A DNA stretch of 64,000 nt from JBATTK01 sp049670505 (GTDB taxonomy: Bacteria; Bacteroidota; Bacteroidia; Flavobacteriales; Flavobacteriaceae): positions 58,984-122,983 of the forward strand of contig JBATTK010000024.1 in NCBI GenBank assembly GCA_049670505.1. Direction: 5' to 3'. The notes below the pieces were generated by a model, which was given only the letters and a program-made list of their open reading frames with translations, was not told the DNA's origin and did no database searches. The position numbers were made by a program, and so were the translations under genes. Positions 41,696 through 50,580 of the stretch are shown here, one piece after another (the first letter of the stretch is position 1; the number at the start of each line of letters is the position of its first letter).

Positions 41696-42778
41696 CTAGA
41701 AGTTAACTCCCAATATCAACTCAAAACCTAGGTCTCTTTTATATATTTCGGAAGTCTGGATCTGTTGAAAAAAATCTACCCCTATAACTATACCAAAATC
41801 TTCCCAGGGAATAATCTTTACTCCTTGACTGGCACCGATGCCCACTACAAAATTATTTGATTCATCCCTCTCCGTATCCTGTAGTACTTCAACTCCAATG
41901 GGTATGTTCAAACCAAGAGAGGCATATATGCCGGGTAAGATTTTTTTATAGCCATATAATCCCGGTCGCAGAACATATGAATCAACAGACTCATACCCGC
42001 TATCCTTTGCGAAATCCGATTTAACACTATACTGTTCAAGATTTATTTCATAGGGCACAATAAAACCTTTTTCACGGTCAGCAAATCCGGTATAACCAAT
42101 TGCCCAACCTTCATGATATGTACTGCTTATTATTTTTCTAAACGTTATTAGATTGAACCAGTTACCCAATTTTGAATTCAACTCTGATTCCGATCGGTCT
42201 TTTGTAAAATGTGTCGGCCCCGAATCCTTATTATCCTTTTGATAGTTATCTATAAAGGCCAGCATACAGTATTCCAATGCGGCCCTAATTCTTTTTTCGT
42301 GCGTTTCAAATATCCTTTCTTCGTTCAATAAAGCGAAAATTGGTGAAGCAAAAATCTGATTTTCGTTATGCTCTATACTAAAGAGCTCCTTCAGCCCCAC
42401 TCTTTGTTTCTTAAAAAAAGCCAATTCTACATGTGCTCTCGCAGTCATTTCTGTCACACTAATTCGAGATTCCTGAATCTCCAAGGCCTTAATTTTGACA
42501 TATATTGGCTGGTTGTTTTCTACATATGGAAAAGAGATATCTATAAATCCCTGAACCGCTTTTGAAGCTCCTTGGGTTAATTTTAGACTTACTTTGTTCC
42601 CCTCTTTATCTTTCACATAACCTAGATGGCTTTCCTTCCTATCGTCAATAACTTGTTTGATATAAAAAGATTGATCTTCAATCTCAAAAGGTACTGTTTT
42701 CAGCACAATAGTTTCTTGGGCAAAAACCTCCATTGAAACTAGAAAGGACATAAACAAACACAAGCTATACTGCATCAT
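41696..42778 (-). CDS. Secreted protein of unknown function
   Basis: 360 aa from ATG 42778 (MQYSLCLFMSFLVSMEVFAQ is the signal peptide); the longer frame to 42829 would overlap the preceding gene. Residues 25-190 start FEIEDQSFYIKQVIDDRKES and include GFIDISFPYVENNQPIYVKI; the C-terminal 140 residues alternate like an outer-membrane beta-barrel or porin-like end (ILPGIYASLGLNIPIGVEVL, finishing LGFELILGVNF). No family recognised. It follows the lipocalin-like gene by 7 bp. The small gene at 43414-43662 resembles its N-terminus. Confidence 0.6.
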   Translation of the reverse strand: MMQYSLCLFMSFLVSMEVFAQETIVLKTVPFEIEDQSFYIKQVIDDRKESHLGYVKDKEGNKVSLKLTQGASKAVQGFIDISFPYVENNQPIYVKIKALEIQESRISVTEMTARAHVELAFFKKQRVGLKELFSIEHNENQIFASPIFALLNEERIFETHEKRIRAALEYCMLAFIDNYQKDNKDSGPTHFTKDRSESELNSKLGNWFNLITFRKIISSTYHEGWAIGYTGFADREKGFIVPYEINLEQYSVKSDFAKDSGYESVDSYVLRPGLYGYKKILPGIYASLGLNIPIGVEVLQDTERDESNNFVVGIGASQGVKIIPWEDFGIVIGVDFFQQIQTSEIYKRDLGFELILGVNF

Positions 42779-42785
42779 AAACTGA

Positions 42786-43181
42786 TTACATGCAGGATAC
42801 ATAATGGACTTCCATTTCTCTGATCCCATCTATATCGTATAGTACTACTAAAGTTTTTGATGTGGAGTACAGTATGAATATTTTTTCTTTTTCTCCGGTA
42901 TCATCCTTTATTTCTATATAGGACCCATTGGTATTCAACATCCAAGTTCCTTTTTCAATCTCACCTTCCGATTTGGACACAAAGGTCATATCCTCTTTCA
43001 AAAGAATGTAATCGCTTTTTTCTTTTGTAGGTGGTTCATAATAGCTATAATCTTCCCTATATTTTTCCAAATACCATGTTTTGAATAAATCATTTTTTTC
43101 AATTTCTTGAGCATGGATACAATGCATTGCTGGAACCAAGAACGCAATTAATAAGGATATTTTTTTTATGCCGTAGGTCAT
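42786..43181 (-). CDS. Small secreted lipocalin-like protein
   Basis: 131 aa. Signal peptide KKISLLIAFLVPAMHCIHAQ, then a domain beginning LFKTWYLEKY (a W-x-L start seen in lipocalin-like families) and continuing ILLKEDMTFVSKSEGEIEKG, TWMLNTNGSYIEIKDD, VVLYDIDGIREMEVHYV. This is the pattern of DUF4488/DUF5004-like beta-barrels. The role is unknown. It is 7 bp upstream of the 41696-42778 gene, so co-transcribed. Confidence 0.6.
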   Translation of the reverse strand: MTYGIKKISLLIAFLVPAMHCIHAQEIEKNDLFKTWYLEKYREDYSYYEPPTKEKSDYILLKEDMTFVSKSEGEIEKGTWMLNTNGSYIEIKDDTGEKEKIFILYSTSKTLVVLYDIDGIREMEVHYVSCM

Positions 43182-43413
43182 AATGGGTTGTTTTTAAATT
43201 TCACTCAAAATATTACCCGGCCTTTAATCTATGTTTGTCCCTCTTGGAGAAAACTCACCTAGCTAAACAGCGGAAAATGTACTTGAGGTATATAGTTTAG
43301 TGTCTTCACGTTGTAGAAACTCAAGTGCTACCTCACATCTTCCTGGTTCTCCGTTCGGAATTTAATGTTGACAAGTAGTTGGATTCGAGATTCCCTATTC
43401 GGTAATTAAGGTA

Positions 43414-43662
43414 TTAAAAGCTTGTATCAAGTGCACTTTGAACCCTCTTTCTAATTTCGAAACTACCTTTTTCATTGAAAAGCCCTTTGAGTGTTATCCC
43501 TATATTTTCTTTGTTCGCATGTGAGTCTATGACCTCCGATATATAAAACGCCGCTATACTAGGTTTCTCTGGACCAAGGCAGATGCTATGCATTTTATCT
43601 TGGCCGTGGTTGCTTAAGGATAAAATGGCCAAGAGCACCATAATCAATCCTTGCCTGTTCAT
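43414..43662 (-). CDS. Short secreted protein, truncated relative of 41696-42778
   Basis: 82 aa. Signal-like start (GLIMVLLAILSLSNHGQDKM), then AAFYISEVIDSHANKENIGI, which parallels FYIKQVIDDRKESHLGYV of the larger gene, and ends FEIRKRVQSALDTSF. The match suggests a duplicated copy of the N-terminal domain cut off after about 60 mature residues. It may be a functional small protein or a decaying paralogue. Confidence 0.5.
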   Translation of the reverse strand: MNRQGLIMVLLAILSLSNHGQDKMHSICLGPEKPSIAAFYISEVIDSHANKENIGITLKGLFNEKGSFEIRKRVQSALDTSF

Positions 43663-43736
43663 CGTATATGTCCGTTTTTGAATGACAATGGTTAGTACAA
43701 CCCCTATATTTTAATAGAGGCGATACATTGTTAGGG

Positions 43737-44150
43737 CTATTTTTTTTCTGAATACACAATTTCGGTCTGTTTGTTATAGGTCAATTTTTTTCCATGCAAC
43801 CAGTCTTTAAATCCAGCTTCACCTAATTTAATTTTCATTGCTTTTGAACTCACGGCCGTCCCTTCAACGGTTATAGATCCAACAAAAGGATAGCTACCGT
43901 ATTTTACTACGCCATCTACAAGTAGATCATATTCTTTACCGGCACTTTCCAACGCCTTGTCCATAGGATCTTTAATATTAGCACCCAACCCCAAGAAGTA
44001 CGATTTTTTTCCTTTTACTTTTTTTCCTTGGGCCCTGTCAATATCAATATTTCCATTTTTACTAATAATTGTAAAATCCACAAGACTATATGAACAGCTT
44101 GTCATCGTTAGCATCGTTAATCCGATAACTAATAAGTTTTTAATTTTCAT
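43737..44150 (-). CDS. Lipoprotein of unknown function
   Basis: 137 aa. Lipobox LTMTSCSYS gives lipidated Cys19. The mature part contains GLGANIKDPMDKALESAGKE and YDLLVDGVVKYGSYPFVGSI, ending KDWLHGKKLTYNKQTEIVY, with a pattern similar to TRL-like/DUF6567 outer-membrane-associated lipoproteins. Single gene with own promoter region. Function unknown. Confidence 0.6.
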   Translation of the reverse strand: MKIKNLLVIGLTMLTMTSCSYSLVDFTIISKNGNIDIDRAQGKKVKGKKSYFLGLGANIKDPMDKALESAGKEYDLLVDGVVKYGSYPFVGSITVEGTAVSSKAMKIKLGEAGFKDWLHGKKLTYNKQTEIVYSEKK

Positions 44151-44554
44151 ATGAAGTAATTGTATGTATACATCCTACTCGTAAGGTTTTTTGGTTTCAC
44201 CCCGTTTTATGGTTTCTGGGCTCCATTTTTTTAATTAGCCATAACATAACTAATGGTTACAGTTGGCCCTTTTTTGCTTAGAAAATGGAATTTGTCCGAT
44301 AAAAAGCTTTTAAAAGGAAATACAAAAGTATTTGTCGCGTGGGTATGCTGTTTGTCAAAAAGTCATTTTTTCGGTTCTAAACAAAAAGTCTAAATGGGTT
44401 CAATACTCTGCCCGTAATCAAAGGAGTATAAATCCCTATTGCCGGTATGTATTTTGATTACGAACTAGAAGTCTATAACATCGCCCAAAGCTTCGTGATT
44501 ATCCTTGCGAATAGTACCAAAATGTCTTATTAAAGGGGGTAAGAATCATTTTAC
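44151..44554. other. Intergenic region between lipoprotein and dinB genes
   Basis: About 400 bp without a gene. It carries the divergent promoters of the lipoprotein gene and the dinB cassette, and an inverted repeat TAGCCAT / ATGGTTA around 44238-44258. Confidence 0.5.
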
Positions 44555-44590
44555 ATGGAATTAATCCATTAATATGGAATATTTCCATAT
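44555..44590 (+). promoter_or_regulatory. Two palindromic operator candidates before the dinB-dnaE cassette
   Basis: Site 1 is ATGGA-ATTAA-TCCAT (44555-44569). Site 2 is ATATGGAA-TAT-TTCCATAT (44572-44590), a perfect 8-bp inverted repeat. Both share the half-site ATGGA and are centred 19 bp apart, close to two helical turns, ending 24 bp before the GTG start of dinB. A repressor of LexA/S24 type controlling a damage-inducible cassette is the natural candidate; it is not encoded in the window. Confidence 0.6.
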
Positions 44591-44614
44591 ATTGTATCAC
44601 TTTACTAAACTAAG

Positions 44615-45829
44615 GTGGACAAAACCATATTACATCTAGATTTGGATACTTTTTATGTATCCGTGGAACGGCTCATTAATACGGAGTTGCAAAACAAACC
44701 ATTGCTTGTGGGCGGTACAAGCGATCGGGGTGTAGTGGCCGCCTGTAGTTATGAGACACGGGGTTTTGGCGTGCATTCCGGTATGCCTATGAAAATGGCC
44801 AAAGAGTTGTGTCCCGAGGCCGTGGTGATTCGTGGCAATGCAGGAACTTATAGTAAGCATTCCGATCTGGTTACCGAGATCATTAAGGAACAGGTGCCTT
44901 TATTTGAGAAATCCAGTATCGACGAGTTTTACGCCGATCTTTCGGGCATGGATCGCTTTTTTGGCTGCTACCAATACGCTTCCGAAATGCGGAAAAAAAT
45001 TATTAAGGAAACCGGCCTTCCTATTTCTTTTGGACTGTCCGTGAACAAAGTGGTGTCCAAAGTGGCTACCAATGAGGCCAAACCCAATAATCAATTGAAA
45101 ATAGACTATGGCTATGAAAAGCCGTTTTTGGCCCCCTTGTCCATTAAAAAAATCCCTATGGTAGGGGACAAGACCTATCAGACACTTCGGAATTTAGGCT
45201 TACGGAAAGTAAGGACGGTACAAGAGATGCCCATGGATCTGATGCAACGGGTATTGGGGGCAAATGGTGCGGTAATTTGGAAACGTGCCAATGGCATAGA
45301 CCATACTCCTGTAATCCCTTTCTCGGAACGAAAATCCATTTCTACGGAACGTACCTTTGATAAGGATACCATTGATGTAGTAAAGCTACGGAGTATCCTT
45401 ATGGCTATGGCTGAAAATTTATCCTATCAGCTGCGAAGGGGAGAAAAGCTCACGGCCTGTATTGCGGTAAAGATCAGATATTCCGATTTCAATACCTATT
45501 CCAAACAAATGCGGATTCCCTACACCAGCGCAGACCATATTTTGATTCCCAAAATACTGGATTTGTTCCATACCCTATACAATAGAAGGTTGTTGGTGCG
45601 GTTGGTGGGTATTCGTTTTAGCCATTTGGTCCAAGGAAATTACCAGATCAACCTCTTTGATGATACCGAGGAAGCCTTAAATCTGTACAGTGCAATGGAT
45701 ACGATACGGGAGCGCTATGGGGATAACAGTATCATACGGGCCTCGGCTATGGACGCCAAGACCATTGGTAGGATGCACAATCCATTTAACGGTCAGCCCC
45801 CTGTAGTATTGGCGCACAGAAAACAGTAA
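44615..45829 (+). CDS. dinB: DNA polymerase IV (Y-family, error-prone)
   Basis: 404 aa, start GTG at 44615 after TAAGG. Y-family catalytic motifs: ILHLDLDTFYVSVERL (first metal Asp pair) and KSSIDEFYADLSG (SxDE). The HhH/thumb and little finger follow (KKIPMVGDKTYQTLRNLGL, RSISTERTFDKD-type segment). A beta-clamp motif QINLFDD lies near residue 350. It copies past lesions with low fidelity. Followed after 126 bp by a second dnaE, forming a cassette behind paired palindromes, so likely damage-inducible. Confidence 0.9.
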   Translation: MDKTILHLDLDTFYVSVERLINTELQNKPLLVGGTSDRGVVAACSYETRGFGVHSGMPMKMAKELCPEAVVIRGNAGTYSKHSDLVTEIIKEQVPLFEKSSIDEFYADLSGMDRFFGCYQYASEMRKKIIKETGLPISFGLSVNKVVSKVATNEAKPNNQLKIDYGYEKPFLAPLSIKKIPMVGDKTYQTLRNLGLRKVRTVQEMPMDLMQRVLGANGAVIWKRANGIDHTPVIPFSERKSISTERTFDKDTIDVVKLRSILMAMAENLSYQLRRGEKLTACIAVKIRYSDFNTYSKQMRIPYTSADHILIPKILDLFHTLYNRRLLVRLVGIRFSHLVQGNYQINLFDDTEEALNLYSAMDTIRERYGDNSIIRASAMDAKTIGRMHNPFNGQPPVVLAHRKQ

Positions 45830-45955
45830 ACAATGAAATAGATTTTAAACCACTTCATTAAGAAACTAAACAGAAACCTATCAGATGAATAAGGTCAACT
45901 CCATAAACAATATAGCCGGTCCTAATATCTTAGGTCTCATATCTAACATCTAAGC

Positions 45956-48900
45956 ATGTATCTAAACTGTCACACTTATTACAGCATGCGTTACGGGACC
46001 TTTTCCGAAATAGAGTTATTACAATTGGCCCAAAAGAACGAAGTCTCCCATTTGGCCCTGACGGATATCAACAATACCTCGGCATGTCTCAATTTTGTTC
46101 GAAAGGCAGAACAGTTTGGCATAAGGCCCATTCTGGGAATTGATTTTAGAAATGGGATGGCCCCTTGCTATGTAGGCATTGCCAAGAACAATGAAGGATA
46201 TGAGGAATTGAACAACTTCTTGTCCGAACACTTGCATGAACAAAAAGAAATATCCGCGATCGCTCCCGGCTTTAAGGAGGCATATGTTGTTTATCCGTTC
46301 GAAAAAGTGTTGTTGAATGACCAAAAGGTGTTTGCCCCGCATGAGTATATAGGTATTTCTATCAAGGATTTAAGGCGACTGCCTTTTTCCAGATTAATGG
46401 AGCACAAGGATAAATTGGTAGTGTTACAACCGGTAACGTTTAGAAATAAGCGCGACTTCAATGCGCACCGATTATTACGGGCAATCGATAACAATGTATT
46501 GTTAAGCAAGCTTTCCAAAAGTGAAGAGACCAATGTTGATGAAAAAATGTTTCCGATCCAAAATTTGGCGGCCGCCTTCTCCGAGTACAGCTTTATTTTG
46601 GAAAATACCGAACGCTTGATGCGTTCCTGTGGCATACAGTTTGATTTTTCGGAAGGGCGTAAACCACAGAATTTGGCTACATATACGGGAACCACGGAGG
46701 AGGACGAACGGCTCATCGAAAAATTGTGCCAAGAAGGACTGCCGTATCGTTATCCCAATGGAGGGGACGTCATTGTAAAAAGATTGGATAAGGAGTTGAA
46801 GCTGATCAAGAAAATGGGTTTCGTGTCCTACTTTCTAATCAATTGGGATATTGTTTCGGAGGCCCAAAAGAGAGGTTTTTTTTATGTAGGACGAGGTAGC
46901 GGGGCCAATAGCATTGTAGCCTATCTGCTTCGCATTACCGATGTGGATCCTATAGAATTAGATCTATATTTTGAACGTTTTATCAATCTGTACAGGGCAA
47001 ATCCGCCCGATTTCGATATCGATTTTTCTTGGAAGGATAGGCCGGCCATGACCGAGTATATTTTTGAACGCTTCGATAATGTAGCCTTACTTGGCACCTA
47101 TGTCACTTTTAAGGAAAAAGGCGTTATTCGGGAATTAGGAAAGGTGTTCGGCCTTCCTAAGAACGAGATCGATTTTCTATGTGAGGGAAGATATCAACTT
47201 TCAAACTTGGATGAGGTTTCGCTCTTGGTCTTAAAATATGGGAGGTTGATCAGGGGAATGCCCAATTATCTAAGTATACATGCAGGAGGTATTCTGATCA
47301 GCGAACGGCCGTTGCACTATTTTTCGGCCACCCATTTGCCCCCTAAAGGATTTCCTACGACACTTTTCGATATGGTCATCGCAGAGGATGTAGGCCTCTA
47401 TAAGTTCGATATTTTGGGACAACGCGGATTGGGAAAAATTAAGGAAGCTATGGAAATAGTTGCCTATAATAAACCCGATGAGTTTGCTGCCGTGGATATT
47501 CATAATATCGAAAAATTCAAAAAAGACCCACGGATAAACAATTTGATAAAAACAGCGCAATGTATGGGCTGCTTTTATGTAGAGTCGCCCGCTATGCGAA
47601 TGCTGCTCAAAAAATTGGAAGTAGATAATTATTTGGGATTGGTGGCGGCGAGCTCCATTATCCGTCCCGGAGTGGCCAAAAGCGGTATGATGCGGGAATA
47701 TATCCTGCGTCATAGAAAAAAGGGAAGGGCGGAAAAGGAAGCACATCCTGTGATGTTGGATATTATGCCCGATACCTATGGGGTAATGGTCTATCAGGAA
47801 GATGTAATCAAAGTGGCGCATTATTTTGCGGATTTGACCTTAGGGGAGGCCGATGTGCTTCGAAGGGGAATGAGTGGTAAGTTCCGTTCCCGGGAAGAGT
47901 TCCAGAAAGTAAAGGATAAATTTATTTCCAATTGTCGCAAAAAGGGTTATGTAGATACCTTAATCTTCGAGATTTGGAATCAAGTTGCCAGCTTTGCCGG
48001 TTATGCCTTTGCCAAGGGACATTCCGCTTCCTATGCCGTGGAAAGCTATCAAAGCCTGTTTTTGCGCGCCTATTTTCCATTGGAATATATAGTGGCGGTA
48101 TTGAACAATGGAGGCGGGTTTTATCGTTCCGAATTCTATATCCATGAGGCCCGTATGCATGGGGCAACCATATATGCCCCCTGTATCAATACAAGTTATG
48201 TAACCAACTGTATTCATGGGAAGGATATCTATTTGGGATATATGTATCTAAAGGAACTGGAAAATAAGGTTATGGAACGCATTCTAAAGGGGCGACAACT
48301 AAACGGAGGGTATACCTCTTTGGAAGACTTCATTGATCGTGTACCTATTTCCATGGAGCAGCTAAGTATCTTGATACGCATCGATGCGTTCCGTTTCACT
48401 CAAATCAATAAGCACAAGCTGTTATGGCAGGCCCATTTATTGCTCTCCAAGGGAACAGCTGTAGACCACCCCAAACTGTTTCCGCCAAAACATCAAAATT
48501 TTGAGATTCCCCAATTGTATAGTACGGACCTGGAAACGGCTTTTGAAGAGTTGGAACTCTTGGGCTTTTCATTATGTAGCCCGTTCGAACTCCTAAAGGA
48601 ACCAATGAAAAATGCCAATGGGGCTATAGATCTGGAACGGTACCTAAACAAATATATAGATATTTACGGCTATCTAGTAACGGTAAAGAATACGACTACA
48701 CACCATGGAAAACAGATGCACTTTGCCACTTTGGTAGATCAGCATGGGGAGGTATTCGATGCCGTATTGTTCCCTCCGGTTGCGGCCAAGTACTACTTTA
48801 GGGGCAGGGGCATCTATCGGTTTTACGGCAAAGTAGTGACCGAATTCGGATTTTTGAGTATAGAGGTGGTTAAAATGCAAAAAGAAGATTACATCCAAGA

Positions 48901-48973
48901 TCCCAGATATGCGGATATGAAGACCAGCAAGAAACTAAGCAAACCTAAAATTTCAAATAGTGTACAACAATAA
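45956..48973 (+). CDS. dnaE: Second DNA polymerase III alpha subunit (DnaE-type, mutagenesis cassette)
   Basis: 1005 aa, shorter than the replicative DnaE of this genome. N-terminal PHP domain (MYLNCHTYYSMRYGTFSEIE and LALTDINNTSACLNF); catalytic Asp triad at RANPPDFDIDFSWKDR with FYVGRGSGANSIVAYLL just before; then AKGHSASYAVESYQSLFLRA and a C-terminal OB-fold (YLVTVKNTTTHHGKQMHFAT). The proofreading exonuclease extension of the main DnaE is absent, and no clamp motif is obvious. It belongs to the dinB-dnaE cassette, the Bacteroidota counterpart of ImuB-DnaE2, and probably extends mismatched ends in translesion synthesis. Confidence 0.88.
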   Translation: MYLNCHTYYSMRYGTFSEIELLQLAQKNEVSHLALTDINNTSACLNFVRKAEQFGIRPILGIDFRNGMAPCYVGIAKNNEGYEELNNFLSEHLHEQKEISAIAPGFKEAYVVYPFEKVLLNDQKVFAPHEYIGISIKDLRRLPFSRLMEHKDKLVVLQPVTFRNKRDFNAHRLLRAIDNNVLLSKLSKSEETNVDEKMFPIQNLAAAFSEYSFILENTERLMRSCGIQFDFSEGRKPQNLATYTGTTEEDERLIEKLCQEGLPYRYPNGGDVIVKRLDKELKLIKKMGFVSYFLINWDIVSEAQKRGFFYVGRGSGANSIVAYLLRITDVDPIELDLYFERFINLYRANPPDFDIDFSWKDRPAMTEYIFERFDNVALLGTYVTFKEKGVIRELGKVFGLPKNEIDFLCEGRYQLSNLDEVSLLVLKYGRLIRGMPNYLSIHAGGILISERPLHYFSATHLPPKGFPTTLFDMVIAEDVGLYKFDILGQRGLGKIKEAMEIVAYNKPDEFAAVDIHNIEKFKKDPRINNLIKTAQCMGCFYVESPAMRMLLKKLEVDNYLGLVAASSIIRPGVAKSGMMREYILRHRKKGRAEKEAHPVMLDIMPDTYGVMVYQEDVIKVAHYFADLTLGEADVLRRGMSGKFRSREEFQKVKDKFISNCRKKGYVDTLIFEIWNQVASFAGYAFAKGHSASYAVESYQSLFLRAYFPLEYIVAVLNNGGGFYRSEFYIHEARMHGATIYAPCINTSYVTNCIHGKDIYLGYMYLKELENKVMERILKGRQLNGGYTSLEDFIDRVPISMEQLSILIRIDAFRFTQINKHKLLWQAHLLLSKGTAVDHPKLFPPKHQNFEIPQLYSTDLETAFEELELLGFSLCSPFELLKEPMKNANGAIDLERYLNKYIDIYGYLVTVKNTTTHHGKQMHFATLVDQHGEVFDAVLFPPVAAKYYFRGRGIYRFYGKVVTEFGFLSIEVVKMQKEDYIQDPRYADMKTSKKLSKPKISNSVQQ

Positions 48974-49164
48974 TATCTATTGATTTGCAAAGGCAGTTTT
49001 TGAATGATTTTGAAGCAAAGTTTAAAAGGCGTGCCAAAAATATGATGGACAAGCATCAAAAAAAAGATTTCTATCGTATAATAAAATAAAAGGTTTTGAA
49101 TTACGGATTTCATTATCTTGTATGATGTCTAAATGATCGGCCCCCATATAAAAATCAAACTTGA

Positions 49165-50556
49165 TTGATCATGAAAAAATCACTCCCCCTTATCCTTACA
49201 ATTTTTTATTTTACCCTGATACCATCCCTTAATGCGCAGCAGGCCGCCGATATGGATTTTGTTTATGCCGGGGTGGGCATTACTTTCGTTATGCAAATGG
49301 AACGAGTGGATTATACGATTTTATTTAGAAAAGATGGTACTTTTTGCGAAGATCTCCATGAAGAAGATTGGCAGACCAAGGTGAACGGTCGCTATAAAGA
49401 AACCAAAGATTATATCCTGATGGAATATCTGGACAAAACTGTGGAAAACGACACCATCTTTTTCGAGGAAAATAAACTAATAGCTGAATATTATGGCACT
49501 CAGGTCATACGGATGGAAGCTCCGAATAAAGTACCTTCCGGATACTATAGCTTTTACGGCGCCACCAGTTCAGGGGGTATAGGGACAGGCATGGTCTATG
49601 TAGGTACCCAGCACTTTGACGGATTTAATTTTTATGATAATGGCAGGTTCGATAGAAGCACCTCCGGTGGGGTTGTGGTAAGCGGGAACAATATTGGTGG
49701 TGGAACCAGCAGCGAAAGTGATGAAACAGGTAGGTACACCATAAAAAATGGCCTTCTGACCTTGTATTATGATAATGGGGAGGTAGAAAAGAATAGTTTT
49801 TTCTATGATAGCACGGAGACCGAGGAATTTATGGTCGTTATCAATGGATCTATATTTTTCTATGGTGATGAAGAAGAGGAAGAACGGTCAACGGATTCCA
49901 ATGGAGAAAACAGGCAAGAAGAAAAAACAAATTTGGAAACATCGGACTCTCGGGGGCGGGATATTTTGGCGCAAATAAAGAATACCCATGGGGGTACTTC
50001 CATAGATGCCCTGAAACGAATAAAAACTAACTGTACCGTAGCCGGAATGGCGTTCAAGATATTAATAGATGCCGATAAATCGTTCGTACGGTTGGAGTCT
50101 TTGGAGGCCAGTTTTCCATATATTGCCCAATTGGAGGGAGATACGGGATGGATATACCAAGGGAAGAAGGTCCAGTCTATGCCTTCAGATCGAATTAGGG
50201 AACTACAGGATACCTTTGTCACCGGCCTGTTTGGACTTAGGAAAGACATCCTGAACAGTGCTACGATCAAGGGAGTAAACGAGACAGATAATGGCCTAAT
50301 TGCTGTAGGATTGATGGTTGATGGACGGAACATTGGTTACATTGTGGATGGTAAAACCTATACGATAGTAGCTACGGTAGTATTCAAGCAAGGGAACAAG
50401 GAAATTACCTATGCCTCTAATTTTAAAACAGTTGAAAATATATTGCTCCCGTTTACCGAAGTCACTGAAAGTGATGGAACAAGTATCGAAGTAATCTATA
50501 CCGAATACAACATCAATCCTGTATTTACCAAAGAAGATTGGGCAAAATTAAACTAG
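49165..50556 (+). CDS. Secreted protein of unknown function
   Basis: 463 aa (ATG 49165; ATG 49171 equally possible). Signal peptide KKSLPLILTIFYFTLIPSLN then AQQAADMDFVYAG. The first half is beta-rich with CEDLHEEDWQTKVNGRYKET and NGLLTLYYDNGEVEKNSFFY, resembling lipocalin-like repeats; an acidic, low-complexity linker (EEEEERSTDSNGENRQEEK) follows; the second half has VRLESLEASFPYIAQLEGDT and DNGLIAVGLMVDGRNIGYIV. No family recognised. Single gene, convergent with gcdH (24 bp apart). Confidence 0.6.
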   Translation: MIMKKSLPLILTIFYFTLIPSLNAQQAADMDFVYAGVGITFVMQMERVDYTILFRKDGTFCEDLHEEDWQTKVNGRYKETKDYILMEYLDKTVENDTIFFEENKLIAEYYGTQVIRMEAPNKVPSGYYSFYGATSSGGIGTGMVYVGTQHFDGFNFYDNGRFDRSTSGGVVVSGNNIGGGTSSESDETGRYTIKNGLLTLYYDNGEVEKNSFFYDSTETEEFMVVINGSIFFYGDEEEEERSTDSNGENRQEEKTNLETSDSRGRDILAQIKNTHGGTSIDALKRIKTNCTVAGMAFKILIDADKSFVRLESLEASFPYIAQLEGDTGWIYQGKKVQSMPSDRIRELQDTFVTGLFGLRKDILNSATIKGVNETDNGLIAVGLMVDGRNIGYIVDGKTYTIVATVVFKQGNKEITYASNFKTVENILLPFTEVTESDGTSIEVIYTEYNINPVFTKEDWAKLN

Positions 50557-50580
50557 CTTTTGAAGAAAACGTAGTGGGAT

